Below are positions 1-10,720 of a stretch of DNA of 64,000 bases, piece after piece. The first letter of the stretch is position 1. Every line of letters starts with the position of its first letter. The stretch comes from Porphyra umbilicalis. Lineage: Eukaryota; Rhodophyta; Bangiophyceae; Bangiales; Bangiaceae. Position numbers and translations under genes: made by a program. The notes below the pieces were generated by a model. It did no database searches, was not told the DNA's origin, and saw only the letters and a list, made by a program, of their open reading frames with translations. The stretch spans positions 1-64,000 of the forward strand of contig KV918980.1 in the NCBI GenBank assembly GCA_002049455.2, written 5' to 3'.

Positions 1-846
1 GGCGGCGGCACCGCGTCCGCAACGGCGGGGGCACCGCCGCACGACGCTGCGGTGGTGGGGGGGCGGCGTGGCACCCGTGGCGGCGGCGGGTGCGGCGGTG
101 GCGACCACGCGCCGCGCGCCGCGGGCGCGGCGGGCCGACGGTGCGGCAGCGCCGCCACGGTCGGCAGCGGCGCGGGTGCGCGCTGCGGCGCGCACTCCCG
201 AAGGCGTGGCGGGGGGTGGACCGCGCGCGGTACGCCGGCGGTCGGGGGGTGGGCGGCGGCGGGAGCGGGCGCGCGCCCCCGTGAACGGCACCCGCACGGC
301 GTCGTGTCACCGACGCGGCGGCGGCGGCGACCGTCGGCGGGGCCGTGGCCGCCGCGCCCGCCGCGCCTGGGGGGGTGGCTGCCGCGGCCGCGGCCGGTAT
401 CGTCGGCGGCACAGCGGTGCGTGGCGCAGCAGAGGCTGTGCCGCCGCGGCGGGCGGTGGAATGGCGCGGGGGGGTGGCTGCCGCCGCAGCCGCGGGTGCG
501 GTCGCCCCCCGCCGGCCGCGCGGCGGGGCGGCCGCTGGTTTTCCGCGCTTTTGCCCACCGCGCCCCGCGGTGGGGCGGCCAACAGGGTCGCGGCGTGGCA
601 GACGCGGCGGTGGATGCGCCAGGCCGACGGCGGCCCGGCACTGGGCGGACATACGCGGTCGGCACATTAAAAGGGGTGGCGTCGCCCGTCCGGCCGTGTC
701 GCTCCATCCCCCTACTCCCCCCTCCGTCACGCACGCACCCCAACGGTGCTGCGCGGGCACCACCCCCCCGCCGCCGCGGTGGCGGCGGCGCCTCCCGTGT
801 CGGCCTCGCCCTCGTCCCGCGCCCCCCCCCCCCCCCCCCCGCGCGG
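1..846. other. GC-rich stretch without a convincing gene
   Basis: Very GC-rich sequence open in several frames at once on both strands; the translations are Arg/Gly/Pro/Ala low complexity with no recognisable domain. A long C run lies just before the stop codon of the next gene. A lone A/T-rich patch near 666-672 resembles a TATA element on the plus strand but precedes no convincing gene; it may belong to the 3' region of the neighbouring minus-strand gene. Confidence 0.5.
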
Positions 847-2642
847 CTAATCGTGGTGCTTGTAGGCGTCACTCGCCGCCGCCGCGCACTTGCCGTCACC
901 GTTGCACGTCAAGCCCCGCTCGCACGCACTGTCGGTCGCGGCGGCACAGTCGGCGCCGACGCCGACGGGGCGCTTGCACGTGCCCGCGACGCACGCGAGC
1001 TCCGTGTAGCACGTGTGGTTGGCGCCCGCACCGGTGCCGCCACAGGCAACGCCCGGGCCGACATGGACCGTGCCGTCGCCGCCGTCGCCACCGTCGCCAC
1101 CGCCGTCGCCGCCGCTGGTGAGGCCCGCAGGGCCGTCGGTGTCCCGACCACCAGAGCCGCCGGGGTCGCCCGTGCCGCCGCCAGCATTGCCGCCAGCGTT
1201 GCCATCCGTGTTGCTGGGTGGCTCGCCCGAGCCCCCCGCGGTGCCGCCCGCCCCGCCCGTGTTGGTCCCCGCCGACGCGCCCGCGCACGCGCCCGCGCGG
1301 CAGGTGAGCTCCCTGAAACACACATTGTGTGCGGCGGCCGCCGCCGCACCGCCACACGCGCCACCGACGCCGACGTACCGCTTGCAGACGCCGCCCACGC
1401 ACGCCCGCCCGTCGCCACCACACGGCGCGTCCCCGTCATTCCCGTCGCAGCGGGCACCCAGGCGCGGCGGCCCGTCGGCCCCGCCGCCCGCCCGCCGACA
1501 CGTGCCGTCGACGCACGCCAAGCCGGCGGCGCACCGGGCGGCGGCGCCCTCCGGCCCCATGCCGCACCCCCCCCCCTCTGCCGCCGCCGGGCCGCCACAC
1601 ACCCCGCCCGTACACGTGAGCCCAAACGCGCACACATTGTTGGTGGCGGCCGCGCAGTCGCCACCGGCAGCGACCGTCGCCTTGCACACGCCGCGCGCGC
1701 ACGAGAGGCCCGCCACGCACTGCGCGTTGGACGCCCCCGTTGCGGCGCCGCAGGCGTCGCCCTTGGCGGCGGGCCGCCGCTCGCACACGCCGCCGTCGCC
1801 GCAAGACAGCTCGCGGTAGCAGAGGGTGGCGGCGGCCGCCGCGCACGGCGCGTCGAGGCCGACCCACCGCTTGCACACGCCCCCGGCGCACGTGAGGTCC
1901 GCCGCGCACACGTTGCGCGAGGCGGGCGTGCACGGGGTGCCCTGCTCGACGAGCGTTTTGCACGCGCCGGCGGTGCAGACGAGGCCGGCGTCGCACGTCG
2001 CATTGGCCGCGCCCGACGCGGAGCCGCACGGGTCCCCGACCCCCACGGGGGGGCGCCCGCACACGCCGTCGCGGCAGGCGAGCTCCCGAAAGCACACGTT
2101 GGACGAGGCGGCGGTGCACACGCCCCCGCGGCCGACGTAGCGCACGCAACCGCCGTCGACGCACGCGAGGCCGCGGGTGCAAAAGGAGGACGCCGCCCCC
2201 GTGCCGCACGGGGAGCCGAGGTCCGCCGGCGAGCGGCAAGTGCCGTCGGCACACTCCAAGCCGCGGCCGCACACTGTCGCGGTGGCAGACGCGCACGGCG
2301 TGCCCGGACCGACGGTGCGCTTGCACGTGCCGTCGACGCACGAGAGGCCCTCGACGCAGGCGGCGGGGGATGTCGCCCGGCAGGCGCCGCCCTGCTCGAC
2401 GGGGCGGCGGCAGGTGCCGTCCCGGCAGCCGAGGCCGCGCGCACAGCGTTGATCAGACGTCGCGCCGCACGCGCCGCCGGCGGGCGCGTAGCGCGTGCAC
2501 CGCCGCGCGGTGCAGACGGTGCCGTCTGCGCACGTGGCAAAGTCACCGCAGGCGCCCCCGAGGGCGACGTCGCGGGTGTAGGGGTCCACCGTCGGGGTGG
2601 GGCCAAACGGGTTCGTTGCGGTTGGCGGTGTGCCCTCGCCGT

Positions 2643-2682
<40 letters not shown>

Positions 2683-2959
2683 GCCGCCACCGCCGCCGCC
2701 GCCGCCGCCCATGCCGCCACCGCAGGTGCCGTGCTCGCAGTGCATGCCCGCCGCACAGTAGGCGTACGCGCCGCAGCGCCCGCCCCGACCGACATTGTAC
2801 GAGTAGGGGCTCACAAACGGGCCGCCGAAACGGCTTGGATTCCGCGTCCCGCCGCCACCACCATTGTTGTTGTTGTTGTTGTAGTTGTTGTTGTTGTTGT
2901 TGTTCCCGCCGTTGTGGTAGCTGCCACTATAGTGGTGGTAGTTATGTCCGCCACCATGG

Positions 2960-2994
<35 letters not shown>

Positions 2995-3234
2995 CCCGCG
3001 ATGGTGGTTGTTGCCCCTGTCGCGCTTGTACTTGCCGCCGTGGTACCCCACGCCCCGGTTGCTGTTGACGTTGACGTTGTAGTTGCCGCGCCCGCGCGCC
3101 GCGTACCTGTACTGCACCCCGGCGTGCGTGTACCGACGTGTGGCGGCGGCCAGAGGCGCCGCCACCACGACCACCCCCAGCAGCAGCGGGGGAAGGAGCA
3201 GCTTGGCCACCGACAGCCGGCGGGAGCCCGCCAT
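847..3234 (-). CDS. Secreted Cys-rich tandem-repeat protein with Asn-rich linker
   Basis: A 795-residue protein read from an ATG at 3234. The first ~31 residues form a signal peptide (basic start, Leu/Val/Ala core). A His/Tyr/Asn/Gly-rich segment follows with two poly-Asn tracts coded mainly by AAC (2860-3000), then a poly-Gly tract. From about residue 150 to the end there are about 16-17 diverged units with four cysteines each, in the pattern Gly-x-x-Cys, Cys, Leu-x-Cys-x-x-Gly-x-Cys-Lys/Arg, separated by about 30 residues. One unit is interrupted by a Gly/Asp/Ser-rich spacer near 1050-1290. This points to an extracellular or cell-wall, disulphide-stabilised protein; family and ligand are unknown. 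The frame opens further upstream, but only from 3234 does it start with a signal peptide. No TATA element is visible. Confidence 0.75.
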
Positions 3235-4371
3235 GGCCCACCAGCCGACGCCGCAAGCAACGACGGAACACCGTGCCGCGCGGCGGGCGCGCTCGGCACC
3301 GCCGTCGGCGGGTCGCCGCGAGCCGCCGCGGGCGGGCAGAGAGGGGCGCCAAACCGCCCCGCCGCCCACGCGCCCGGCCGACGACGACGACGCTCCCGGC
3401 GGGCGCACCGCCGTCGCGCACCCACCCCGCCGCCCCAACGGGCGGCGGGGCGCTCTTGTACGCCCCGCCGGCGGGGGGGCGACGTGCCGCGCCCCCGCCC
3501 GCGCGTCGGCCGCCGCCGACGGCGGGGGGCGCCGCCCCGCGCGCCGCGCGCGCATGACAGCCCCGCAACGAGGGGCGGCCGGCCGCCGCCGCCCCACCGC
3601 CGCCGGGGCGGGGGGTGCACGGCGCGGCGGGCGGCCACGCGCCGCGCCGGGGCCGCGTGCACACAAAAAGGGCGCGGCAGGGGCGCGACGGGCGGCGACG
3701 GCTCCATGGGGGGCGACGCCGGCGCGGCGGCGGCGCGCGGCGCGGCCGCCACCCGCGCCCGCGCCCCCGCCGGCGTGCACCCATGGATGGGGTGCGGGGG
3801 GGGGGGGGGGGGGGGAGCACCCCCGCGCCCCCCATCCATGGGCGCGCCCCGGCGCGTGGCATCCCCCCCCCCCCCCCCCCCCCCCCCGTCGGCCCCCGCC
3901 GGCGGGCGTCCGCCCGCCGCGCGCGCGCGCGCCGCGCGGGGCGGGGGGGTGGGGGGCTCACGGCGCCCCGCCGCGTGGGCGGGGCCGCCCACGGCCTCCC
4001 CCCGCGCCCGCCGGCCGCGCCCGCCGCCGCCGCCGCGGGGCGGGGGGGGGCGGCGCGCGGGGCGGGGCGGCGGCGGGGGGGGGCGCCCCCGACCGACCGC
4101 CGGCCTGGCAGACGCCGCGGGGGGGGGGCGCCGCCCGCGGCCGCCGCGCACTGGCGGCGCCGCCGCCGCCGCGGGGCGGGGGGGCGCCGCGCGGGCGTCG
4201 GCGGGCCGCCGCCGCGTGCGCGCGCGCGCGCGCGCGGCGCGCGGCGCGCCGCGGCGCCCCAGCAAAGAGCGCCCACAAGACTGGCTGTGGTCTTTCTTGT
4301 GGAGGCCTTGGCCACCCACCCGCATCCGTTTTTGTTTTTTTTCTTGTTTGGGGCCCCCCGCCCGCGCCCAC
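3235..4371. other. Extremely GC-rich intergenic DNA with homopolymers
   Basis: No gene recognised. It holds long G and C runs (for example near 3799-3815 and 3865-3887), CG dinucleotide tracts, and an imperfect inverted repeat whose arms (about 3778-3792 and 3830-3845) both contain CCATGGATGG or its complement and flank a G run. A less GC-rich island at 4258-4350 is probably the 3' untranslated region of the adjacent minus-strand USP39 gene, whose stop codon is at 4372. Confidence 0.45.
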
Positions 4372-6497
4372 TTACTCCCTCGCGTCGCCCCCTGCGGTGG
4401 GCGGCCGCGCGCCCGCCGGCGGCGGCGGCCGCTTGGCCGCCGGCGGCGGCGTGGCGGGCGGGTCGCGGCGGCGCTTGGCGCCCCCCCCGCCCCCCCCCCC
4501 CCCCCGCCGGCGCTCGTACAAGAGCAGGTGCGCTTCCGAGATGCCGAGGACGCCCCCCCCCTCGCTGCGGCCAACCTCCCCGTCGCCGCCGAGGCGCCAC
4601 CAGTCGTCCCCGCCCCCGTCCCCCGCGTCCGTGCGCACGTGGACGGCGAGGCCGGCGCCGCCCTCCCCAAACACCACCGCCGCGGCAAGGTCGTAGGGGG
4701 GGGGGGGTGGGGCCCGCCGGCGGCGGCGGCGGCGGTACCGTCGCCGCCGCCGTCGACGGGGGGGGGGCGGCCGCGCCGACCGTCAAGCCCGTGACGGGAA
4801 ACGTAACGACGGTGCGGTTGCGGGTCGGCCCCTCGTCGCCGCCGCGGCGGATGGCAATGAGGAGCCACGGGGGGGGGACGGCACACCCACGTAGCGCCCG
4901 AGGAGGTCCGTGAGGGGCGTTTGGGGGAGGATGGACGTGTCGGCGGGGGACGGGAAGAGGGGGCGGGGGGGGAGGCTCGCGGAGAGCAGCCAAAAGGGCA
5001 CCGCTTTGGGGGGGGGGGGGGGGGGGGGGGGGGCGCGCCCCACCATTGCCCCCGCGCCCGTCGGTCGACGGCGACGGGTCGGCGGTGGCGGCGGCGGCGG
5101 CACCCGCCGCCGCCGCCCCGCCACGCGGCGGCGGCTCGCCCGGGGCGCCGCCCGCCGCGCCGCCCGGCGGCGCCACGCGGACCTTGCCGCGGAGCGCGCG
5201 CTTGACGGCCTTGGCGACGGCGGGGGACCCCCCCCCCCCGGCGGCGTTGCGAGCGCGTGGAGGAGCCAGCTGAGGAATGCGGCCGGCGTTGGCGGGGGTG
5301 GCGAACGGCCCTTCCCCCCCCCCCCCCCCCCCCTCCCGCGTCGGCGCGCCATACACGCCCCCCGACGCGGCCGCCACCGCCGCCGCAAACGCCGACGGCG
5401 TGAGGCGCCCGCGGAGCAGGTGTGGGGACCCCATCTTGCGCGCGAGGCGGCCGGCCTCCCCCCGCACGCCCGGCGCAACCGCCCCGTCGGCGCCGTCGAG
5501 CAGCAGCGCCGCCCGCACGGGCGTGACCGCGAGCAGCAGGTGCACCGCCACGGCCATGTAGGCGGTGGTCGCCAACGGCGGCGCCGACGGCGACACGCGC
5601 AGCGGGTGGAGGCCGACGACGCCGACCGGGTGGTCTGCCGACCCGTCCACGGGGTGCACCGTGGACGAGGGGGGGGGGAGGGTGGCGGCCGTGTACGTCG
5701 GCCGGATGTTGGCGGTGATGCGCGCGAGCGTCGGGTGGGTGGCGGGGAGGGGCGTGTTGTCGGGCAGCACGTGGTAGGTGAGGGCGGTGAGGTGGACAAA
5801 CGGGTGGTGGCCGGCGTGGAGGGCGTGCTCATAGGCGGGGGAGGTGGGCGAGCTGTGGCGTGAGGGGGGGGGGGGTGGGGGGGGGGGGGTGGGGGGGGCG
5901 TGCACGCCCCACGGACGTGGAAAAAGGATGGTGGGGCACAGGGCGCCGAGGAGGATGGCCGTTGCACAGGAAACGAGCAGCGCGTCAGTCATCCAGACAC
6001 GGCCGAGCAATCCATCGACAAAAAACAAGTGGGGCCGAGTCGCCGCCTCCCCCCTGCACGCGCCCATCAGTGACTTGCTTTGAACAACCCCCACGCCCAC
6101 GCCGTCCACGCCGTCGCACGGTTGACGCGCCATGCCCGCCGACCCCGCAAGAGCCCCACCCCCACCCATCCGTCAGCCGAGCAGCCGACACTGGAAACAA
6201 ACCATACCGGCCCGCCAAAAAGATGCCGCACACCAGGCACGCATACACGTTGCGGGTGCCGAGCGTCACCGCGCAGGCGGCGGGGAAGTCAAAGTCGAGC
6301 GCCCCGAGCTGCACCGTCTCGACGTACGGGCAGGCGGGGTCGGCGGCGGCGGGCGCCGCGCCAGACCCGCCCATCGTGGTCGCCTGTTGACAGGTGGAGG
6401 CCCAGACGAGAGGGTGCGTCGCCGGCGGGGGTAGGGGCGGGGGGGTGGGCGGCTCCCGACGGGGCGGCGCTCGGCGGACGCACGGCGGTGACGACAT
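4372..6497 (-). CDS. USP39: USP39/Sad1-like tri-snRNP assembly factor (inactive USP), two exons
   Basis: USP39/Sad1 is a catalytically dead ubiquitin-specific protease needed for U4/U6.U5 tri-snRNP function. Exon 1 (to 6208) encodes the zf-UBP start, with CPY and YACLVC motifs. The intron 6207-5853 runs GTATGG to CACAG and joins phase 2 into the HHPF/YHVLPDN segment. Exon 2 then matches USP39 in order: IVGL-like Cys-box region without a catalytic Cys, FLSWLL-ALA, ILPQTPL, PWLLIAIRR, TVVTFPVT, YDLAA, and ISEAHLLLYERR near the stop at 4372. The frame alternates between two registers five times, at runs 5314-5333, 5228-5239, 5010-5032, 4869-4877 and 4696-4707, all pure G/C. Start is 6497 or, equally plausible, the ATG at 6374. 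Identity rests on remembered family motifs; the frame breaks look like consensus errors, though a pseudogene cannot be excluded. Confidence 0.8.
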
Positions 6498-7748
6498 GGC
6501 CGAGGCGGGCGGCGCCAAAAGGCGGCACGCTCGGCGGCGGAGCGAGTTCCTCGAGTGGATTGATCCACCACATTTGGATGGGCAATGTTTGTGTATTCTT
6601 CGTATTGACCCAGCTCTAGTCGAGGTCAAGGTCATGCCGCGATCCAGCGTGTCTCAGCCGTCCATTGGGTCCCACACTTTGGAATGACCAATGGGAATCT
6701 GATGGGGACCTGGCTTGACAATGACCACAACCACATCGGCTAAAAATGATATCAGTAGAAGCCCCCCCCAGTGGCAGGGGGGGCTGTTAGCGAAGCTCGT
6801 GCAAATGCCTTTTGCAAGAACTACACGCCAATGTGAACAGATAAATACTTATTGAGAAGCATCCAAGCACGTTTCTTGTCGCCACGTTGGCTAAAGATCC
6901 GATTTCTCTGTCGGAGCTATCAGGCGCCATCCAAGTCCTTCCCCGCCGTTGTTGACAGTCCCCCGGCACCCAATCCCCCTTTTCTGCCGGCCTTCTGGTT
7001 GAGAAACCGCTTTGATCCAGGACTCTTTTCATCCTGGTCAAACTACCCCCTCACCCCTCATCGCAGCCCGCGGCGCCCCAGCGCCCCCTCCCCACAACCA
7101 AACGTAAAAAGACCACTTTCTGTCATCGTCGTCATCACACACACACCCCACCCAGCCTGAGCCCTCGCAATGGACCACCACACTGGAGGCTCGCTATTAG
7201 CACGAGCTGGGGGTACAGCCGAAACCACACTCTCACTTCTCATTCTAATTCCATTCCCAACACAATACGACAGAGCGACATCCGCAGAATGCAGCGAGGG
7301 GTGTACCTCCAGCAACCACCAATCAAAGAATAGATCGAACAAGTGTCGCTTCCGAGGTAAGAATGGACGGTCAGGAACCCGGAAAGCATCCCACCTGGAT
7401 CAAGGCAGATTGACCAATCAGCGCCCCTATTGGGACAGCTGGAGGGGCTCTTTCCGTGTCCGTCATACATAGAGGAGCTTCGCTAATGACATATATATTA
7501 AAGTATATTCAAGCCTGGATCCGCAGTCACACAGCCAGCCCCGTTTTGCGCCGGCGTGGCCACACGGCTCGCCGCCGCCTTGGCGCCAGCGGCGCTCTGA
7601 CCCGCCCGCCGCCAATCTCTTCCCGCTCCCCCACGCCCTGGACGAGGCGGCCGCTGGCGACACCACAGGCTCGACGAGCACCCCACCCTAGTTAGCTCCC
7701 CACGCCCCCCCTACACCAAGTCGCGGTGGTTGAGGCCCGACGGGGCGC
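6498..7748. other. Lower-GC intergenic DNA, no gene recognised
   Basis: Clearly more A/T-rich than its surroundings. It contains a hairpin at 6760-6785, a 12-bp inverted repeat (TTAGCGAAGCTC at about 6787-6798 and its complement at about 7476-7488) that could mark a small non-autonomous element, and a CA-rich stretch near 7133-7150. Only short unrelated reading frames are present. The left end probably carries the promoter of the minus-strand USP39 gene. Confidence 0.35.
6760..6785. repeat. Short perfect hairpin, C-run arm and G-run arm
   Basis: AGCCCCCCC pairs with GGGGGGGCT across a short loop. It lies in the A/T-richer spacer upstream of USP39 and next to one arm of a distant inverted repeat, so it may belong to a small mobile element or act as an RNA hairpin. 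No function can be assigned. Confidence 0.45.
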
Positions 7749-9874
7749 CTACCCCCCCACGCCCGGCGACGGGACCCCCCCCAGGAGCGCCGCGACGACC
7801 GCGAGGTGCCCCCGCTCCGCCGCGATATCCGCCGCCGACTCGTAGTTCAAGTTGGTGATCCCCAGCGACGCCCCCCCCCCGTGGAGGACCGCCAACACGG
7901 CCAGGTGCCCCCCGTCGGCCGCCAAGTGCGCGGCCGTATCCCCATCCACGTTGGTGCGGTCCGCCCCCGCGCCCGCGTCGAGCAGCACCCCCACAATGGC
8001 CGCGTGGCCCCGCTGCGACGCCATAAGCATCGCGCTCTCCCCGTCGACGGCGTCGAGGGCGTCGACGACCGCCCCCGCGTCGAGCAACGCGCGCACGGCG
8101 GCCGCGTGGCCGGCCGCCGCCGCCACGTGCAGCGGCGTGTCAATGCCCGCGGCGAGGCCGCCCGGCCCGCCGGGCGACGCGCCGAGCGGCGCGCCCGCCG
8201 CAACGAGCGGCGGGATGACGGCCGCGTGGCCGCGCCCCGCCGCCGCGTGGAGGGGCGTGTCGGCCACATCGTTGGGCGCCCCCGCCGACGCGCCCGCCGC
8301 GAGGAGCGCCGCCACCGCCGCCGCCGCGCCGCTCCCCGCCGCCCGGTGCAGCGCCGTGTCGCCCCGCTCATCGTCCGCGTCGACGGGGGCGCCCGCGGCG
8401 GTCAACGCGGCGACGAGCGGCGCGTGGTCCCCTCGGCCGCCCGGTGGAGAGGCGTGCGCCCGCCCCCGTCGGCCGCCCCCGCGTCTGCGCCCGCCGCCAG
8501 CAGCGCGGCGGCGGCGGGGAGGCACCCCGCCGCAGCCGCCATGGCCAACGGCGTCCGCCGCCCCCCATCCACCGCATCAACGGCGGCGCCGGCGGCGGTG
8601 AGCGCGGCAACGGCGGCCGCCGCGCCCGTCAACGCCGCCATGTGCAGCGGCGTGCACCCGTCGACGGCGCGCGCGTCGACGGCCGCGCCGGCGGCGAGGA
8701 GCGCCCGCACCGCCCCCCCGTGGCCGCCCGAATCCCCGTGGGAGACGGCCGCGTGGAGGGGCGTCAGCCCCGCCCCGTCGGCCGCCCGCGCGTCGGCGCC
8801 GGCGGCGAGGAGGGCGGCGACGGCAGACGCGTGGCCGCGGCCGGCCGCCCACGCCAGCGCCGTGGCGCCGCCGCCGCGGCCGGCCGCGTCGACCGACTCG
8901 CCGGCGGCCACGAGGGCGGTGATGACCGCCGTGCGGCCCCGCTCCGCCGCCGCGTGCAGCGGCGAAAAGCCGCCCCCGTCGGCCGCGTCCACGGGCGCGC
9001 CCGCCACAATGAGCGCGGCGACGGCGGGGACGTGGCCGCCCGCCGCCGCCACGTGGAGGGCGGTGCTCCCGCGCGCGTCCGCGGCGGCCACGTCGACGGC
9101 GCCCGCCGACGCGAGCGCCGCGACGACGGACGCGTGGCCCCCCGACGCGGCGTACGTGAGCGGCGCGTAGCCGGCCGCGTCGGCCGCCGCCGCGTCGGCG
9201 CCGCCCCCAACCAACAGCCGCACCGTCGAGGGGCGGCCCGCAGAGGCGGCGCAGTGGATGGCCGCCACGCCCTTGTCGTCGACCGCCCCAACGGCGGCGC
9301 CGCGGCCGAGGAGCGCCGCGACGGCGCCGTCGCGCCCCCCCGACGCGGCCAAGTGCAGGGCGGTCGTGCCGCCGCGCCCCCCCCCGTCCACGTCCGCCCC
9401 CGCGTCGACGAGGAGCCCGACGATGGCCGCGTGGCCGCGCTTGGCGGCCCGGTGGAGGGGCGCCCACCCCGCGCCGTCGACCCCCCCCACGGCGGCCCCC
9501 CCCGCGAGCAGCGCCGCGACGGCGCACGCGTGGCCCGCCGCCGCCGCCAAATGCAGCGCCGTCGTGCCCCCACACACCCGCCCGTCGACGGCCGCGCCCG
9601 CCGAGACGAGGAGGCTGACGACGTCGGCGTGGCCGCCGCGCGCGGCCAAGTGCAGGGGCGTCCACCCGTGGTCGCCCGCCGCGTCGGCGGCGGCGCCGAG
9701 CGCGAGCAGCGCGAGCGCCGCCGCCGAGTGGCCCCCGGCGGCGGCGCCGTGGAGCGCCGTAAAGGCGCACCAGTCGGTCGGCGCCCGCACGTCCGCGCCG
9801 GCTGCGAGGGCCGCTTGGAGGGCGGGCAGGTTGCCGGCCGACGCGGCGGCGGCGAGGCGCGTCAGGCGGGACAT
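7749..9874 (-). CDS. Ankyrin-repeat protein (~20 repeats), one frame break
   Basis: Starts at the ATG at 9874 and is almost entirely ankyrin repeats of about 33 residues with the usual TPLHxAAxxGH and VxxLLxAGAxVxA pattern; about 20-21 units fit the ~700-residue length. The frame changes once near 8430, within a repeat, where the run GGGG appears one base short; reading resumes in the next register and ends at TAG 7749-7751. No transmembrane or catalytic domain accompanies the repeats, so partner and location are unknown. The last two or three repeats are less regular. It is divergent from the DUF3326 gene, with an 846-bp spacer that may serve both. The break is more likely a base-calling error than a natural truncation because repeat periodicity continues across it. 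Confidence 0.8.
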
Positions 9875-10468
9875 GGGGGTGTGTGGGGGGGGGGGGGGGG
9901 GGGGGGTGCGCGACCGCCCCCGCCCAGGCGCAGACCGGGGGGGGTGTGAAGCACCCCGCCGACCGTCACTGCCGTGGCGGGCGCACGCGGCCGCGTCGAC
10001 CGACGGCGGCGGTGGCGCGTGCCGCGCGCGGGGGCGCGGCGGCCGCGCGGCCGCCGACGCGCCTCGACGCGGCGCGTCGACGGCGGCCGAGGCACGGGTC
10101 TGGCGGACGAGAGACACGTCCGGCGGCCGAGAGACGGGTGCGGCGGGCCGAGAGACGGGTCGGCAGGTCCCGCCCGACGTGGTCCCACTCTCACAGCCGC
10201 CGCCTGCGAACAAGACGCGGGGACGGAAGGAGCGGGCGTCGGGGGCGGGGACGCCCGCGGGCGGGCGGCGGGCGGCTCGTGACGCAGACCACCGTCCTCG
10301 GCTGGTAACCGTCGTGCGCGCGCCGCGTCGCACCGCCATTTGGGGCGCGCCGTGGCGGTGATGTGGCAGGCAGGCGCTACCCAAAACGAGCCGTGGCACA
10401 ATTTCATGGTGCATCGCTGTTACGGTTTGGCCACTAGTCCACCACCTTGCATAAATTATGAATTTGAA

Positions 10469-10477
10469 TATAAATAG
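10469..10477 (+). promoter_or_regulatory. TATA box of the DUF3326 gene
   Basis: TATAAATAG in a locally A/T-rich patch (10447-10490) inside otherwise GC-rich DNA, about 250 bp before the proposed ATG at 10721. Transcription would be expected to start near 10500. Confidence 0.5.
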
Positions 10478-10638
10478 TGATAATTGTCTGTGTATTGCGT
10501 CGTGATCCCGAGGCCGGGTATCAGCTTTTCACTCGAGGCGAGGTCACCTTGCCGCCGCTGCGCCACTCTTGTGCTTCCGTGGTCTGTCCTCTGCCGCGGT
10601 CATCCCGGTGCTACTGCACATCGGGCTCCAGTCGAAGC

Positions 10639-10712
10639 GCTTCCCTTGTGCCCATCCCCGAGCGTCTTCCCTTGTGCCCATCCCCAAATCTCTTCCCTTG
10701 TGCACACCCCCG
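10639..10712 (+). repeat. Three ~25-bp tandem copies in the DUF3326 leader
   Basis: The unit CTTCCCTTGTGCCCATCCCC recurs three times with small changes between the TATA box and the start codon. It is pyrimidine-rich and lies in the presumed 5' untranslated region. Confidence 0.6.
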
Positions 10713-10720
10713 CAGCGACC

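Larger units (their letters stand above)
9875..10720. promoter_or_regulatory. Divergent promoter region between ankyrin and DUF3326 genes
   Basis: The half next to the ankyrin gene is GC-rich, with a long G run (9884-9906) and a short degenerate tandem repeat containing CGAGAGACGGGT (about 10085-10170). The half next to DUF3326 turns A/T-rich and contains a TATA box at 10469-10477. The likely 5' leader includes about three copies of a ~25-bp unit built on CTTCCCTTGTGC (10639-10712). Confidence 0.45.

Noticed and set aside
52-4794. A 1,580-codon plus-strand open frame over the first 4.7 kb
   Set aside because: Arg/Gly/Ala/Pro composition only; it lies antisense to the Cys-rich and USP39 genes, whose motifs are clear. 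It is open because stop codons are rare at this GC.
2942-6169. One continuous 1,075-codon minus-strand protein
   Set aside because: It contains only alternate USP39 segments; the rest of USP39 is in the other register, and the lower part is antisense low complexity.
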